NCBI GenBank assembly: GCA_964397625.1
Contig: CAYNJT010000010.1
Location: 1 to 64,000 of the forward strand
Origin: Leptolinea sp964397625
GTDB taxonomy: Bacteria > Chloroflexota > Anaerolineae > Anaerolineales > Anaerolineaceae
Direction: 5' to 3'
DNA: 64,000 nt
Both the position numbers and the translations under genes were made by a program. Below, piece after piece: positions 33,656 to 41,759 of the stretch. Numbering within the stretch: position 1 is the stretch's first letter; each line of letters starts with the position of its first letter. A model generated the notes under the pieces. That model was not told the origin of the DNA and did not search any database. It worked only from the letters and a program-made list of their open reading frames with translations.

Positions 33656-34924
33656 ATGAAACCCTTCCCCTGGATTAAAACCGCGATTGTTGTAATTTTT
33701 GTCATTATATTCAGCCTGTACTTCTACGGCGTATCCTCTGTTCCCTTTCATCCTGATGAGAGCACACAGATTTTTATGGGCGCCGATTCAGGGGTATCAC
33801 CATCCACCCTGGCATATACTCCGGAATCAGGTACGGATGGCCGTATGCGCTACCGGCTTCTCGATTCACCGCTTACCCATACCCTCATCGGCTGGGGATT
33901 AATGATCCAGGGCAGGCAGCCATTGGAAGCCGATTGGAATTGGTCGAAAACCTGGGATGAAAACAAAGCCGCCGGTGCCCTGCCGACACCAGAGACACTT
34001 TTGGCAGCTCGTTGGTCGGTTGCCTGGTTATTTCCTTTCACTTGCCTGTTCCTTTTCCTCGCAAGCCGGAAGATCGACGGCATAAGAACAGCCGTTCTTG
34101 CCACACTATTTACAGCAACCAATGCACTGGTCTTGATCCATACCCGCCGGGCAATGGCGGAAAGCGCGGTGCTATGCGCGATGTGCGCCGCTCTCTGGTG
34201 GTTGACAAAGAACAACAGGAAATCATGGCTTTCGGGTATTCCTCTTGGATTGGCAATCAACGCAAAACAGACCACCTTGCCCCTGGTGGTTATTGGATTT
34301 CTGCAGATATTATTCCAACGAGAGAACATTCGATGGGGCTCACGAATCATTAAAGCCATGGGGTTCCTTGCCATTCTGGTGATCATCACCTGGATTCTAA
34401 ATCCCGTTTTCTGGAACTCTCCTCTCAAGGCTTTGCAGACAGGATTCGAATTACGACAGGACCTCTCGCAGCGTATGCGTGAAGATTACCACAGCACAGC
34501 CAATCCGGTCGAACAGACTGCTTTTCTGCTCTCACAGACCTTCTTTCAACCACCCGCGATTGCCGATGTTGCCAACTATCTAACTGCCACGAGGATTCAG
34601 ACAGAGCAATACCTCGCGCAACCCTACAATGTCCTTCTGCGTGGTTTTGCCGGTGGAGTAAGCCTCTTAATTCTGACACTGGTCGGATTGACAATTCTTG
34701 CCATGAGAATCCTCAAAAATCAACCAGCGGATAAATACCCTGCTGTCATCTACCTGAGTTTCATATTGGCAAGTATTCTGGCTATTCTTTTGTTTACTCC
34801 AGCACCATTCCAACGTTACTACACCTTACTGGTGCCATTGTTTTCCATCGCGCAGGCAGCAGCTTTAACAGAACTCGGCGCTTTGCTGGCTAAAAGGTAC
34901 AAAAAAGGGCTGTCCAGGTTTTAG
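33656..34924 (+). CDS. GT-C family membrane glycosyltransferase (7 of 7), divergent
   Basis: 422-residue polytopic protein divergently transcribed from the other six, starting 20 bases from its neighbour. The motif VPFHPDESTQIFMGA in the first outer loop is the GT39/PMT-type catalytic position, and RWSVAWLF plus the MAESAVL helix are typical for the group. It has about nine helices and no soluble C-terminal domain. As with the divergent neighbour, no ribosome-binding site is visible. Its stop codon lies within the loop of a hairpin that terminates the converging gene. Confidence 0.78.
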   Translation: MKPFPWIKTAIVVIFVIIFSLYFYGVSSVPFHPDESTQIFMGADSGVSPSTLAYTPESGTDGRMRYRLLDSPLTHTLIGWGLMIQGRQPLEADWNWSKTWDENKAAGALPTPETLLAARWSVAWLFPFTCLFLFLASRKIDGIRTAVLATLFTATNALVLIHTRRAMAESAVLCAMCAALWWLTKNNRKSWLSGIPLGLAINAKQTTLPLVVIGFLQILFQRENIRWGSRIIKAMGFLAILVIITWILNPVFWNSPLKALQTGFELRQDLSQRMREDYHSTANPVEQTAFLLSQTFFQPPAIADVANYLTATRIQTEQYLAQPYNVLLRGFAGGVSLLILTLVGLTILAMRILKNQPADKYPAVIYLSFILASILAILLFTPAPFQRYYTLLVPLFSIAQAAALTELGALLAKRYKKGLSRF

Positions 34925-34932
34925 ACAGCCCT
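34900..34932 (-). terminator. Rho-independent terminator of the GNAT gene
   Basis: On the minus strand a 9-bp perfect stem AGGGCTGTC/GACAGCCCT (34906-34932) is followed by TTTTTTG, a textbook intrinsic terminator just downstream of the gene at 34939. The same hairpin overlaps the stop codon of the converging glycosyltransferase and could also end that transcript. Confidence 0.85.
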
Positions 34933-34938
34933 GTGTAA

Positions 34939-36072
34939 TCAGAGTTTTTTCCTAAATACTCTGTGGTTTTTATACGGCCTGCCGCCAACATTAATCAGAT
35001 CTTTACGCATTTGCACAGCCGTCTCCGCAACCTGTGTCAATTCACCGTGTTCGAAATTGAAATCCTTTGACTCAATCGTATTTTGCATTTCGGAATACAA
35101 AAGGGCCGCGCCGCCGCGTCCATGATATTCCGGCAAAACGCCCGCGCCATTCAATGAGACTACTTTGGCCTTTTTCATTTCCAACATCATGTCGATGATG
35201 CCCCATAAAGTGATCTTCCCGCCATGCCGTTGAAGTGCCGCGGATATATCCGGAAATGCCAGCAGGAAACCAACAATCTTGTCATTGTACGTGATGATTT
35301 TAATGAGTCTCGGATCTATGACAGATAACAGGTTATCCACCAACAATTTGATTTCACCTTCCGTCAATGGATAATATTCCCAGTTATTGACAAATGTGTC
35401 ATTGTAGGCATGACCGATCTCATCTGCCATCTTGATGATCTGTCGTTTGTTCTTGAACTGCAAAACCTTGAAGGAACCGCGCTCCCTCACCCGCCGGGCA
35501 ATCTCTTGCGCTTTTTCCGGTAATTTAAAATTCTCCCGGGAAAGATAACAGGAAACGAAATCGACTTCTTTTTCAAAGCCAATATTTTCCAACAGTCTCG
35601 CGTAATAATCATAGTTGTAATTCATCATGATCATCATCTGGCGTTCTTCAAAACCTTCCACCAGAATACCGTAGCCGTCAAAAGCCGAGAACCCTTTTGG
35701 TCCAACCAGCGTATCCAAACCACGGGCTTTCACCCACTCAAACACACGCGCGAATAGGGCGTTGGCAGCTTCTTGGTCATTTTCTATGTCAAACAGGTAA
35801 AACTGGGCTTTTTTGACTTTATGGTAATCATTGAATGATCGATTCTCCATGGCGGCAATCCGCCCCACCATACGACCATCCCGATAAACGGCAAAGAAAT
35901 CGGCGTCGTTCAATTCATAAAATGGATGTTTCTTTTTATTCAACATCAACCGGATATCGTTGATGAAAGGAGGCACCCATTGAGGACAATCCTTATAAAG
36001 ACGGAAGGGCAGCATGACGAATTCGTCCACCTGCTTTTTGTTCGAAAGATCGATCTGTTCAACTGTGACCAT
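34939..36072 (-). CDS. GNAT-fold N-acyltransferase-like protein
   Basis: The 377-residue product is about twice the size of a single GNAT domain. The C-terminal half carries the acyl-CoA binding pattern GVLPEYHGRGGAALL, preceded by the strand IVGFLLAFPD, and the N-terminal half has GRMVGRIAAMENRSF and a GPKGFSAFDGYGILV segment, suggesting two tandem GNAT-like lobes. The acceptor is unknown. The gene is monocistronic: a strong terminator follows it, and two exact-period 11-bp repeats resembling the pstS array precede it, so phosphate control is possible. It lies at the edge of the phosphate island. Confidence 0.72.
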   Translation of the reverse strand: MVTVEQIDLSNKKQVDEFVMLPFRLYKDCPQWVPPFINDIRLMLNKKKHPFYELNDADFFAVYRDGRMVGRIAAMENRSFNDYHKVKKAQFYLFDIENDQEAANALFARVFEWVKARGLDTLVGPKGFSAFDGYGILVEGFEERQMMIMMNYNYDYYARLLENIGFEKEVDFVSCYLSRENFKLPEKAQEIARRVRERGSFKVLQFKNKRQIIKMADEIGHAYNDTFVNNWEYYPLTEGEIKLLVDNLLSVIDPRLIKIITYNDKIVGFLLAFPDISAALQRHGGKITLWGIIDMMLEMKKAKVVSLNGAGVLPEYHGRGGAALLYSEMQNTIESKDFNFEHGELTQVAETAVQMRKDLINVGGRPYKNHRVFRKKL

Positions 36073-36128
36073 AAATCCCTCGCCATTTTATTAATTTAAA
36101 CACACCTACATTTGGATAGATGCGTAAA

Positions 36129-36169
36129 AGTATACTCCTTTTGGAATAAAAGATTAAGAGAAGATTAAT
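36129..36169 (-). promoter_or_regulatory. Candidate PHO box and promoter before the GNAT gene
   Basis: On the minus strand two adjacent 11-bp units read ATTAATCTTCT (36159-36169) and CTTAATCTTTT (36148-36158). They resemble unit CTTAGTCTTTT of the pstS array. A -10-like TATACT (36129-36134) follows after 13 bases, so the repeats cover the -35 region, as expected for PhoB activation. The proposed PhoB link is inference. Confidence 0.5.
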
Positions 36170-36187
36170 TTTTTTTCCCGGAATGAT

Positions 36188-36994
36188 TCAGGGATTCAAT
36201 ATCAACTCAACAGGAGTGCCAACTCCCGCGGTAAGTGTTTTGGAAGCATTTCCATTTACCACGCTGATACTTAAGCGGCCCGCGCTATTTAATAACGCGA
36301 TCAATTCATTCTGGGTTCCTTCCGAAAAAGTGGTCACCCATCGGGTAATAACTCTGTCAGCCACAATAATCTTTATTTTCTTGGGGTTACATCCCAATAG
36401 CAACTCACCATTCAAGTTTGTTTCCAGGCTGCCAAAATGATCGACAGACCATACTTCACCCATCCAACCCCGGTCTGTTGGTTCTGGTTCAGAAATGGGT
36501 AATTCCACAGGGTTTTCGACTTCTTCTCCAAACTCTTGCGGTAATGCGCCGTTGGCAAGATACGCTGCCGCGGGCGCGAAAAGATCACGTCCATGAAATA
36601 CCGGGCTGACAGGTTCCAACCTGAAATGGGGATTATCCAACCGATAGGCTTTTACCGGCCGATCATTCGCGCGGGCTTTCTTGATTACAAACGTAAACAA
36701 CCCGTTATCGGGTCCTACAAACAGGTAATGATCGGCCTGAAGAACGATGGCATGCCGGTTTGATCCAACTCCCGGATCGATGACCGCCAGGTGTATCGTT
36801 CCTGTGGGGAAGTATTCATAAGATCTCTCCAACACCAAGGCACCTTGCCAGATATCCTGTGGAGGGATTAAATGGGTCAGGTCGATAACAGTCGCGGCTG
36901 GAGCAATATCCGCAATGATCCCCTTCATGATACCGACATATGGATCAGATAGTCCAAAATCAGTTAGAAGAGTAATTACCGGTGGTTGTCTCAT
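36188..36994 (-). CDS. S-adenosylmethionine hydrolase (DUF62 / SAM hydroxide adenosyltransferase)
   Basis: Member of the DUF62 family, related to fluorinase; characterised members split SAM with water to adenosine and methionine. The 268-residue product has the diagnostic motifs TLLTDFGLSDPYVGIMKG, VIDPGVGSNR, FVGPDNGLF and FHGRDLFAPAAAYLA, which hold the conserved Asp, Arg and His of the active site. The fluorinase-specific loop is not apparent, so halogenation is unlikely. It begins two bases after the HD-domain gene, making it the last gene of the polyphosphate-type operon; the reason for that linkage is not known. Confidence 0.9.
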   Translation of the reverse strand: MRQPPVITLLTDFGLSDPYVGIMKGIIADIAPAATVIDLTHLIPPQDIWQGALVLERSYEYFPTGTIHLAVIDPGVGSNRHAIVLQADHYLFVGPDNGLFTFVIKKARANDRPVKAYRLDNPHFRLEPVSPVFHGRDLFAPAAAYLANGALPQEFGEEVENPVELPISEPEPTDRGWMGEVWSVDHFGSLETNLNGELLLGCNPKKIKIIVADRVITRWVTTFSEGTQNELIALLNSAGRLSISVVNGNASKTLTAGVGTPVELILNP

Positions 36995-36996
36995 GG

Positions 36997-37614
36997 CTAC
37001 AGGTGAGATTTGATCTTAATAGAAACTTCTTTATCAAAAACCAGCGAGAGCAGGTCAGATTTTTCCATCCCACCTTCCAGTTCTTCCCGGGCAGGAAAAG
37101 CAGAAATGCATTTGATCTTTATTTTGTCTTTGACTATTTTACAGTCAACATCACGGATCTTTCCACAGTGCGTTCTGTCAAGTCCATCCGCCAACCTCAG
37201 GAAGGATGCCAAAACCTGTACCCGTTTGCGGTCCTCTATAGTAAGCGCCGCGAAGTGGTCATGAGAGATGATTGGCAGGGCTTTACGGTGGTAACGCGCG
37301 ATGGAGCCGATGAGTAATCTTTCCTGATTAGAGAATGGCAAGAGCGGAGTTTCAAGAATGATACGCAGGGCTGTCTTATGATGATTACGCCAACCTTCCA
37401 CCCAGCCGATATCGTGCAAAATAGCCGCGCATTGTAGTAGAAAGCGGTCATTCTTTCCATAGGTATGCAGGTCTTTTAACCCATCAAATAAGCGCAGAGT
37501 CAACCGGGCGACGTGGGTGACATGGTCATATTCTGATTCACATGTTCTAGCCAGATCAATTACGGCAGACATTACAGCCGAGTCGGTGGATTCATCACTT
37601 TGTGGGAATGTCAT
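36997..37614 (-). CDS. HD-domain protein resembling the C-terminal domain of Ppx/GppA
   Basis: 205-residue stand-alone HD-type phosphohydrolase. The HD motif is LHDIGW near residue 67, with an upstream His in YDHVTHVARLT and downstream residues ARYHRKA and LRLADGLDRTH, the pattern found in the C-terminal half of exopolyphosphatase/guanosine-pentaphosphatase proteins. The N-terminal sugar-kinase-like half of Ppx is absent. In other bacteria such domains occur near CHAD genes, and a CHAD gene is two genes upstream here. A role in polyphosphate or (p)ppGpp turnover is inferred. It overlaps the upstream metallophosphatase gene by four bases. Confidence 0.82.
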   Translation of the reverse strand: MTFPQSDESTDSAVMSAVIDLARTCESEYDHVTHVARLTLRLFDGLKDLHTYGKNDRFLLQCAAILHDIGWVEGWRNHHKTALRIILETPLLPFSNQERLLIGSIARYHRKALPIISHDHFAALTIEDRKRVQVLASFLRLADGLDRTHCGKIRDVDCKIVKDKIKIKCISAFPAREELEGGMEKSDLLSLVFDKEVSIKIKSHL

Positions 37615-38504
37615 AAGGTCTCAGCAGGTTTCGCTCTCCGCCGGGTTGCCTGTTTTTTAGTCGTCTGATCGGGCTGGATAACATCGCGGGTAACTTCAAC
37701 CCTTTCATCATGTGTTGATAATGCGTCCTTTGGTTTTCGGTCGCGCCTCGCTGGTGTTACCGGAGCTGCTTCCTCCCGGGTGAGGTCATCCAGACTCACT
37801 CCACGACGGGTCATCTCCGCGTAGACAGCCGGCAAACCGGCTTCAGTCTGTGCCGCAGCCGCTCTTTCCACATCATACTCTATACGGAAGAAATCAACTT
37901 CGACTTTATGTTTCTTGATGGAAATGACCGCGTAAGATGCGCGCGGATCGCCGTCAAAAGGCCTTCCCACGCTTCCCGGGTTGATGAAAATGGCGCCTCC
38001 AGCAAAGCGCATGAATGGCTGGTGGGAATGGCCGCATAGAATGATATTCGCGCGAGCTTTTCTTGCCAGGTCACGCAACCGCTCCTGAGGTGTCTCATCG
38101 TTTAGCGCTTCGTCGATTGAATCCGGACTTCCATGTGTGAAAAGCACCTTCCAGTCTTTTACAGTTTCCTTGGTGTTTTCGGGTAATTTTTCCAGGTATT
38201 TTATGCTCTTTTGCGACAGGTGCTCATAAGCCCAATGGAAGGAGAACCATTTCTCAGGCACCTTTTTACCCTTCCATTCGTCCCCTTTTTGTGGGACTTT
38301 CAGGACTTTCTGGTCATAGTTGCCGATAATACTTACTGCTTTCAATTTTTTTAACAACAACACCACTTCATCTGGATTGGCGCCAAACCCGGTAAAATCA
38401 CCCAAATTCCATACATTTTTAATTTTCATTTCACCAGCATGAGATAAAACCGCCTCAAGCGCCGGTAGATTACCATGGATATCAGAGATTAAAGCGACCT
38501 TCAT
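37611..38504 (-). CDS. YfcE/MJ0936-type metallophosphoesterase
   Basis: Calcineurin-like phosphoesterase with the dinuclear metal motifs DIHGN (8-12), GDFTGFG, GNYD (in place of GNHD), FTHGSPDSID and GHSH. These ligands are complete, so phosphodiesterase or phosphomonoesterase activity is plausible. After residue 230 there is a 65-residue basic, low-complexity tail (KPKDAL, KKQATRRRAK) that could bind polyanions. The gene overlaps both its neighbours by four bases, the CHAD gene upstream and the HD gene downstream, so the three are co-translated. Confidence 0.87.
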   Translation of the reverse strand: MKVALISDIHGNLPALEAVLSHAGEMKIKNVWNLGDFTGFGANPDEVVLLLKKLKAVSIIGNYDQKVLKVPQKGDEWKGKKVPEKWFSFHWAYEHLSQKSIKYLEKLPENTKETVKDWKVLFTHGSPDSIDEALNDETPQERLRDLARKARANIILCGHSHQPFMRFAGGAIFINPGSVGRPFDGDPRASYAVISIKKHKVEVDFFRIEYDVERAAAAQTEAGLPAVYAEMTRRGVSLDDLTREEAAPVTPARRDRKPKDALSTHDERVEVTRDVIQPDQTTKKQATRRRAKPAETL

Positions 38505-39517
38505 TGGGTTCCTCCATTTCTGACTTGTTCAATTAAAGATAATGGCATGATCTCTTTTTGATTAAAGAATGGGACCTGTAAAGTCTGAAAAAGGCTTTCC
38601 CACAGCTTTTCTTCCTTCCATTGATCCCATTTAAGTAAAAATGACTGGTATTTTGCTCTGCGCTCCTGTTGTTTTAATTCCAGAAAATAGTTGATCCCGG
38701 CTGATAACCGTTGTGTGTTCCGATCATGGCCGTAATAAGCGATAGCCTTTTCCCTTTCGCCTTCCATGAAACCTGGCAGCGTCTGGATCCAAACATCACA
38801 ATCGTGAATAATTCCCAAAAAATCCTGGGCAACGCGCATCTGGGTGAGCGGATTTTTCAATTCGGTAGAATACAGCAGGGCAAAGCATTCCATAACATAG
38901 CGTAGATTCTTACCCGCGATCCGCATGGCGTGCAGGTCAGCCACATTGTTCTCGTCTTTGATCTTGTCTTCATACGATACGAAATCTTTATAGGCTGCCT
39001 GGATTTTATTGAATGACCGCCGATAAAGTTCGGGAGTGTACAAATAAACAGACATATTGCGGGTAGAGAAATCCAGTGAGGCTGCCCGCATCTCTTCCAT
39101 TATGCCAGTGGCTTCAAAATCGTCCAACCGGGTGATAAGCCGGGTCTGCAACCGGGCGCGCCTTTGCCGCAAACGCAATAATAACCGCCTTAATCCCGGG
39201 CGTAGTTGCGGTTCAGGAAACGCTTTGATGGTTTCAACTACCGAAGCGATCTGCACATCCGTATCACGGGCCGCGCCCAGAGCTCCCGTTAATTTTCGAA
39301 TACTCTGCTGCCAGACTTCCCCGCGTTTGGCTGGAAGGCAGTCATTGAAAATATCCAGAATAGCCCGCAACCGCCGGCTGGAAACCCGCGTGCGGTGCAC
39401 AGATTCAATATCTCTGGGCTTGCGCACCTGGGCAAGTTCAGCATTGAGAATGTCCAGTTGTTTAAGCAACAGACCGGCGGCGAAGATACGGATGCTTTCT
39501 TCCGGTTTTTGTTTCAC
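38501..39517 (-). CDS. CHAD-domain protein (polyphosphate-binding)
   Basis: CHAD domains are all-helical, histidine- and arginine-rich modules that bind inorganic polyphosphate and often locate to polyphosphate granules. The 338-residue product carries both repeats of the signature: VHRTRVSSRRLRAIL at about 40-54 and LHAMRIAGKNLRYVME in the second half, each with the conserved His and spaced basic residues. No CYTH domain is fused. It stands downstream of two thymidylate-kinase-like genes and overlaps the metallophosphatase gene by four bases, pointing to a polyphosphate-related operon. Confidence 0.92.
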   Translation of the reverse strand: MKQKPEESIRIFAAGLLLKQLDILNAELAQVRKPRDIESVHRTRVSSRRLRAILDIFNDCLPAKRGEVWQQSIRKLTGALGAARDTDVQIASVVETIKAFPEPQLRPGLRRLLLRLRQRRARLQTRLITRLDDFEATGIMEEMRAASLDFSTRNMSVYLYTPELYRRSFNKIQAAYKDFVSYEDKIKDENNVADLHAMRIAGKNLRYVMECFALLYSTELKNPLTQMRVAQDFLGIIHDCDVWIQTLPGFMEGEREKAIAYYGHDRNTQRLSAGINYFLELKQQERRAKYQSFLLKWDQWKEEKLWESLFQTLQVPFFNQKEIMPLSLIEQVRNGGTQ

Positions 39518-39574
39518 CAGATACTCCTCACTCAGCCACCGGCCGGTATGGTCAATTACGATAAATGCGTGGCT

Positions 39575-40270
39575 TTACTCCGGCAGTCGTTCAAAAAGTT
39601 GCTTGATCTGCGACTTCAGGTCAGCAAACACAGCCTGAACAGGACGGGTGGCATCAATATTGACAAACCCAAATTCATCCGACATTTTGTCGAATTGTTC
39701 AATCAATTTTCCCTGGTAGGTAACAAAACTGTCATAAATGTTATCCGCACAGCGGATATCCATTCCTGATTCCCAGTAGTCAAATCCACGGCCATGAACC
39801 AACCGAGCAACCAGTGAATCCACATCGGCGCGCATGTAAATAACCAGGTCCGGTTTTAACGCGAAACCATAGATTGCGCGCGCCCGATCCGGATCAGCAC
39901 CTCTCACAATATCGCGCGCGATGATCGAAAAGAAATACCGATCAGAAAGGACGATAAATCCAGCTTTGAGCGCCGGAATGATCTGATTCTCCAGACGGTC
40001 GGCAAAATCTGTGGCATAGAACAGGCTCATGGTCAACGGACTGAGGGTGTGACCGTTCTTGGCCGATTCCAGTCCTGCCTGGGTTAGCGGCGAACGGTGA
40101 AGGCCGGTGTCGCTAACCGCGTAACCTTCATCTTCCAACCACCGGCGCAGCAATTGGATCTGTGTGGACCGCCCCACCCCATCTGTTCCTTCCAAAACGA
40201 TTAACTTCCCTTCCAGCTCTTTGATCGGGTTGTAGGGGAATCCGGCTCCATAAAATTCGACAGAATGCAT
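39575..40270 (-). CDS. Thymidylate-kinase-like P-loop protein with Arg in Walker A (paralogue 1)
   Basis: Nucleoside-monophosphate-kinase fold, Tmk branch: EGTDGVGRSTQIQLL at 27-41, DRYFFSIIARD in the middle, and a C-terminal FVNIDATRPVQAVF. The Walker A lysine, required for phosphate transfer in the family, is Arg34 (GVGRST instead of GxGKST). The rest of the fold and the DRY motif are intact, so the protein probably folds but may bind nucleotide without normal catalysis. It is paralogous to the next gene upstream (same TATDFADR and ARD...RG segments) and separated from it by 11 bases. The 57-base gap to the CHAD gene suggests one operon. Confidence 0.82.
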   Translation of the reverse strand: MHSVEFYGAGFPYNPIKELEGKLIVLEGTDGVGRSTQIQLLRRWLEDEGYAVSDTGLHRSPLTQAGLESAKNGHTLSPLTMSLFYATDFADRLENQIIPALKAGFIVLSDRYFFSIIARDIVRGADPDRARAIYGFALKPDLVIYMRADVDSLVARLVHGRGFDYWESGMDIRCADNIYDSFVTYQGKLIEQFDKMSDEFGFVNIDATRPVQAVFADLKSQIKQLFERLPE

Positions 40271-40281
40271 GGTATCCTCCC

Positions 40282-40992
40282 CTATGCAGGTGTTGTTGAA
40301 CGGCGGCGGGAGCGAGGTTGTGGATTTGGTAATCCTTCCCAGCCGCGTAGGATGCGGGCAACCAGTTGGCGGACAAGTTTTTGTTCTTTTTGAACAGATT
40401 CCGTGCCGTCCACAACCGTCATGCCAAATTCATCAACCATCTTTTCGTATTCATCAATTACCCGCTGTTGGAAAAGCCGGAAGCTGGTGACCTTATTATC
40501 AGAAAGCCCCAGGTCCATACCCGCTTCGTAATACTTGATTTTAGCTCGGCTAGATAGGATGCGATCCACCGCCACATCCAGAGGCACACGGAAATACAGG
40601 GTGAGATCAGGCATGGGCGCGAAGGAATACATGTTGCGTACCCAGGTGGGGTCAACGCCGCGGGCTACGTCCCGGGCAAAGGCTGTAAAAGCATACCGGT
40701 CAGCCAGTACAATACCGCCGGCCTTCAGGAGCGGGAAAATGTATCTTTCCCAGCGGTCGGCAAAATCGGTGGCTGTCATCAGGCTGAATGTGGTTGGTGT
40801 GAACATTTTCTTGTCTTTAGCCATTCGGGATGTTGATTTGACCAGGTCAGAACTATTCCACTCACTGAAATAAACAGAATGTCCTTTCGAAACCAACCAT
40901 TTATGCAATAGGTCGATCTGCGTTGACTTGCCGCTGCCATCTACCCCCTCAACGACGATCAGTTTCCCTTTATAGTTTCCTGTCGATAACAT
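40282..40992 (-). CDS. Thymidylate-kinase-like P-loop protein with intact Walker A (paralogue 2)
   Basis: 236-residue Tmk-family protein with a canonical Walker A (EGVDGSGKST at 15-24, Lys22), the LADRYAFTAFARDVARG segment, and a basic tail RSRRRSTTPA. The LID-region basic residues and the DRY motif fit a kinase, but the segment after DRY (AFTAFARD) differs from ordinary dTMP kinases (usually DSSLAYQG), so the substrate may not be dTMP. It is the first gene of the run tmk-like 2, tmk-like 1, CHAD, metallophosphatase, HD, SAM hydrolase, and has its own TATAAT-containing promoter. Confidence 0.83.
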   Translation of the reverse strand: MLSTGNYKGKLIVVEGVDGSGKSTQIDLLHKWLVSKGHSVYFSEWNSSDLVKSTSRMAKDKKMFTPTTFSLMTATDFADRWERYIFPLLKAGGIVLADRYAFTAFARDVARGVDPTWVRNMYSFAPMPDLTLYFRVPLDVAVDRILSSRAKIKYYEAGMDLGLSDNKVTSFRLFQQRVIDEYEKMVDEFGMTVVDGTESVQKEQKLVRQLVARILRGWEGLPNPQPRSRRRSTTPA

Positions 40993-41032
40993 CTTTCTCC
41001 TGCCTTATAAACGCAAAGAGGATTTATCTATC

Positions 41033-41038
41033 ATTATA
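41033..41038 (-). promoter_or_regulatory. -10 element before the kinase-CHAD operon
   Basis: The minus strand reads TATAAT 40 bases before the ATG at 40992, within the 58-base gap after phoU. No convincing -35 is seen. Read-through from phoU is the alternative way to express the operon. Confidence 0.45.
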
Positions 41039-41050
41039 GTGCAATGAAAA

Positions 41051-41728
41051 TTATTCGTTATCTTCCTCGTCAGATGGATCCATATCCATCAATTCGCCGG
41101 TAGAAATGAAGACTGTCCGCTCACAAATATTTGTCACCCGGTCAGCCAGGCGTTCAAGGTTGTGGACCACCCATAGCAAAAGGTTGATCGATTCAATCAG
41201 GCGGGGATCGGCGATCATCTCGCTAACCAGCAAGCTGTATACCTCATTGTAAAGCGCATCAACGGCGTCATCCTCCGCCGGAATTTTGCTGGCGGCTTTG
41301 GCGTCTTCGTTAACAAAAGCGCTCAGAGCGCGGTGCAGCATTCCAATACCCAATTCAGCCATGTTCTCAATTTGGCGGATGGGTACAGGCAATTCCACAT
41401 CACCCAACCGCATGGTCACCTTGGCAATGCCTTTGGCATAATCACCCATGCGTTCCAGTTCGGCAATGATCTCCAGTATGGCTGCCAGCGTACGCAGGTC
41501 ATGCGCCATGGGCTGCTGGGTTGCTATGGTGATTAAAATGGCATTCTCAATGGCATATCGCTTCTCATTAATCGACATGTCATCATCAAAAACCATTCGG
41601 GCCGCTTTCACGTCCCGTGTTTTCAGAGTATTAATCGAATTATAGGTCGCCTGCTCAACCATACTGCCGAGGAGAAGAACCTCATCCAACAGTTGCTTGA
41701 TCTGGCGGGTCAATATTTCACGCGTCAT
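41051..41728 (-). CDS. phoU: Phosphate signalling/transport regulator PhoU
   Basis: Peripheral protein that couples the Pst transporter to the PhoR kinase and dampens uptake. The 225-residue all-helical product has two copies of the three-helix PhoU repeat; the acidic metal-binding motifs are visible as ELERMGDYAKGIAK in the first and NLERLADRVTNICERTVF in the second. The ATG at 41728 is preceded by AGGTGA five bases upstream; a longer in-frame start at 41833 lies inside pstB and is rejected. It follows pstB by 31 bases, the usual pstSCAB-phoU order. Confidence 0.95.
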   Translation of the reverse strand: MTREILTRQIKQLLDEVLLLGSMVEQATYNSINTLKTRDVKAARMVFDDDMSINEKRYAIENAILITIATQQPMAHDLRTLAAILEIIAELERMGDYAKGIAKVTMRLGDVELPVPIRQIENMAELGIGMLHRALSAFVNEDAKAASKIPAEDDAVDALYNEVYSLLVSEMIADPRLIESINLLLWVVHNLERLADRVTNICERTVFISTGELMDMDPSDEEDNE

Positions 41729-41759
41729 AGCTTCACCTGGCTCCCTGTCACCCGAACTC

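Noticed and set aside
36188..36994. Fluorinase
   Set aside because: The protein belongs to the same superfamily, but the fluorinase-specific loop is not apparent and the common family activity is SAM hydrolysis.
39575..40992. Polyphosphate kinase 2 (PPK2)
   Set aside because: PPK2 is also a P-loop kinase, but these two proteins carry the Tmk-type DRY motif and overall Tmk layout and lack PPK2 motifs that I know.
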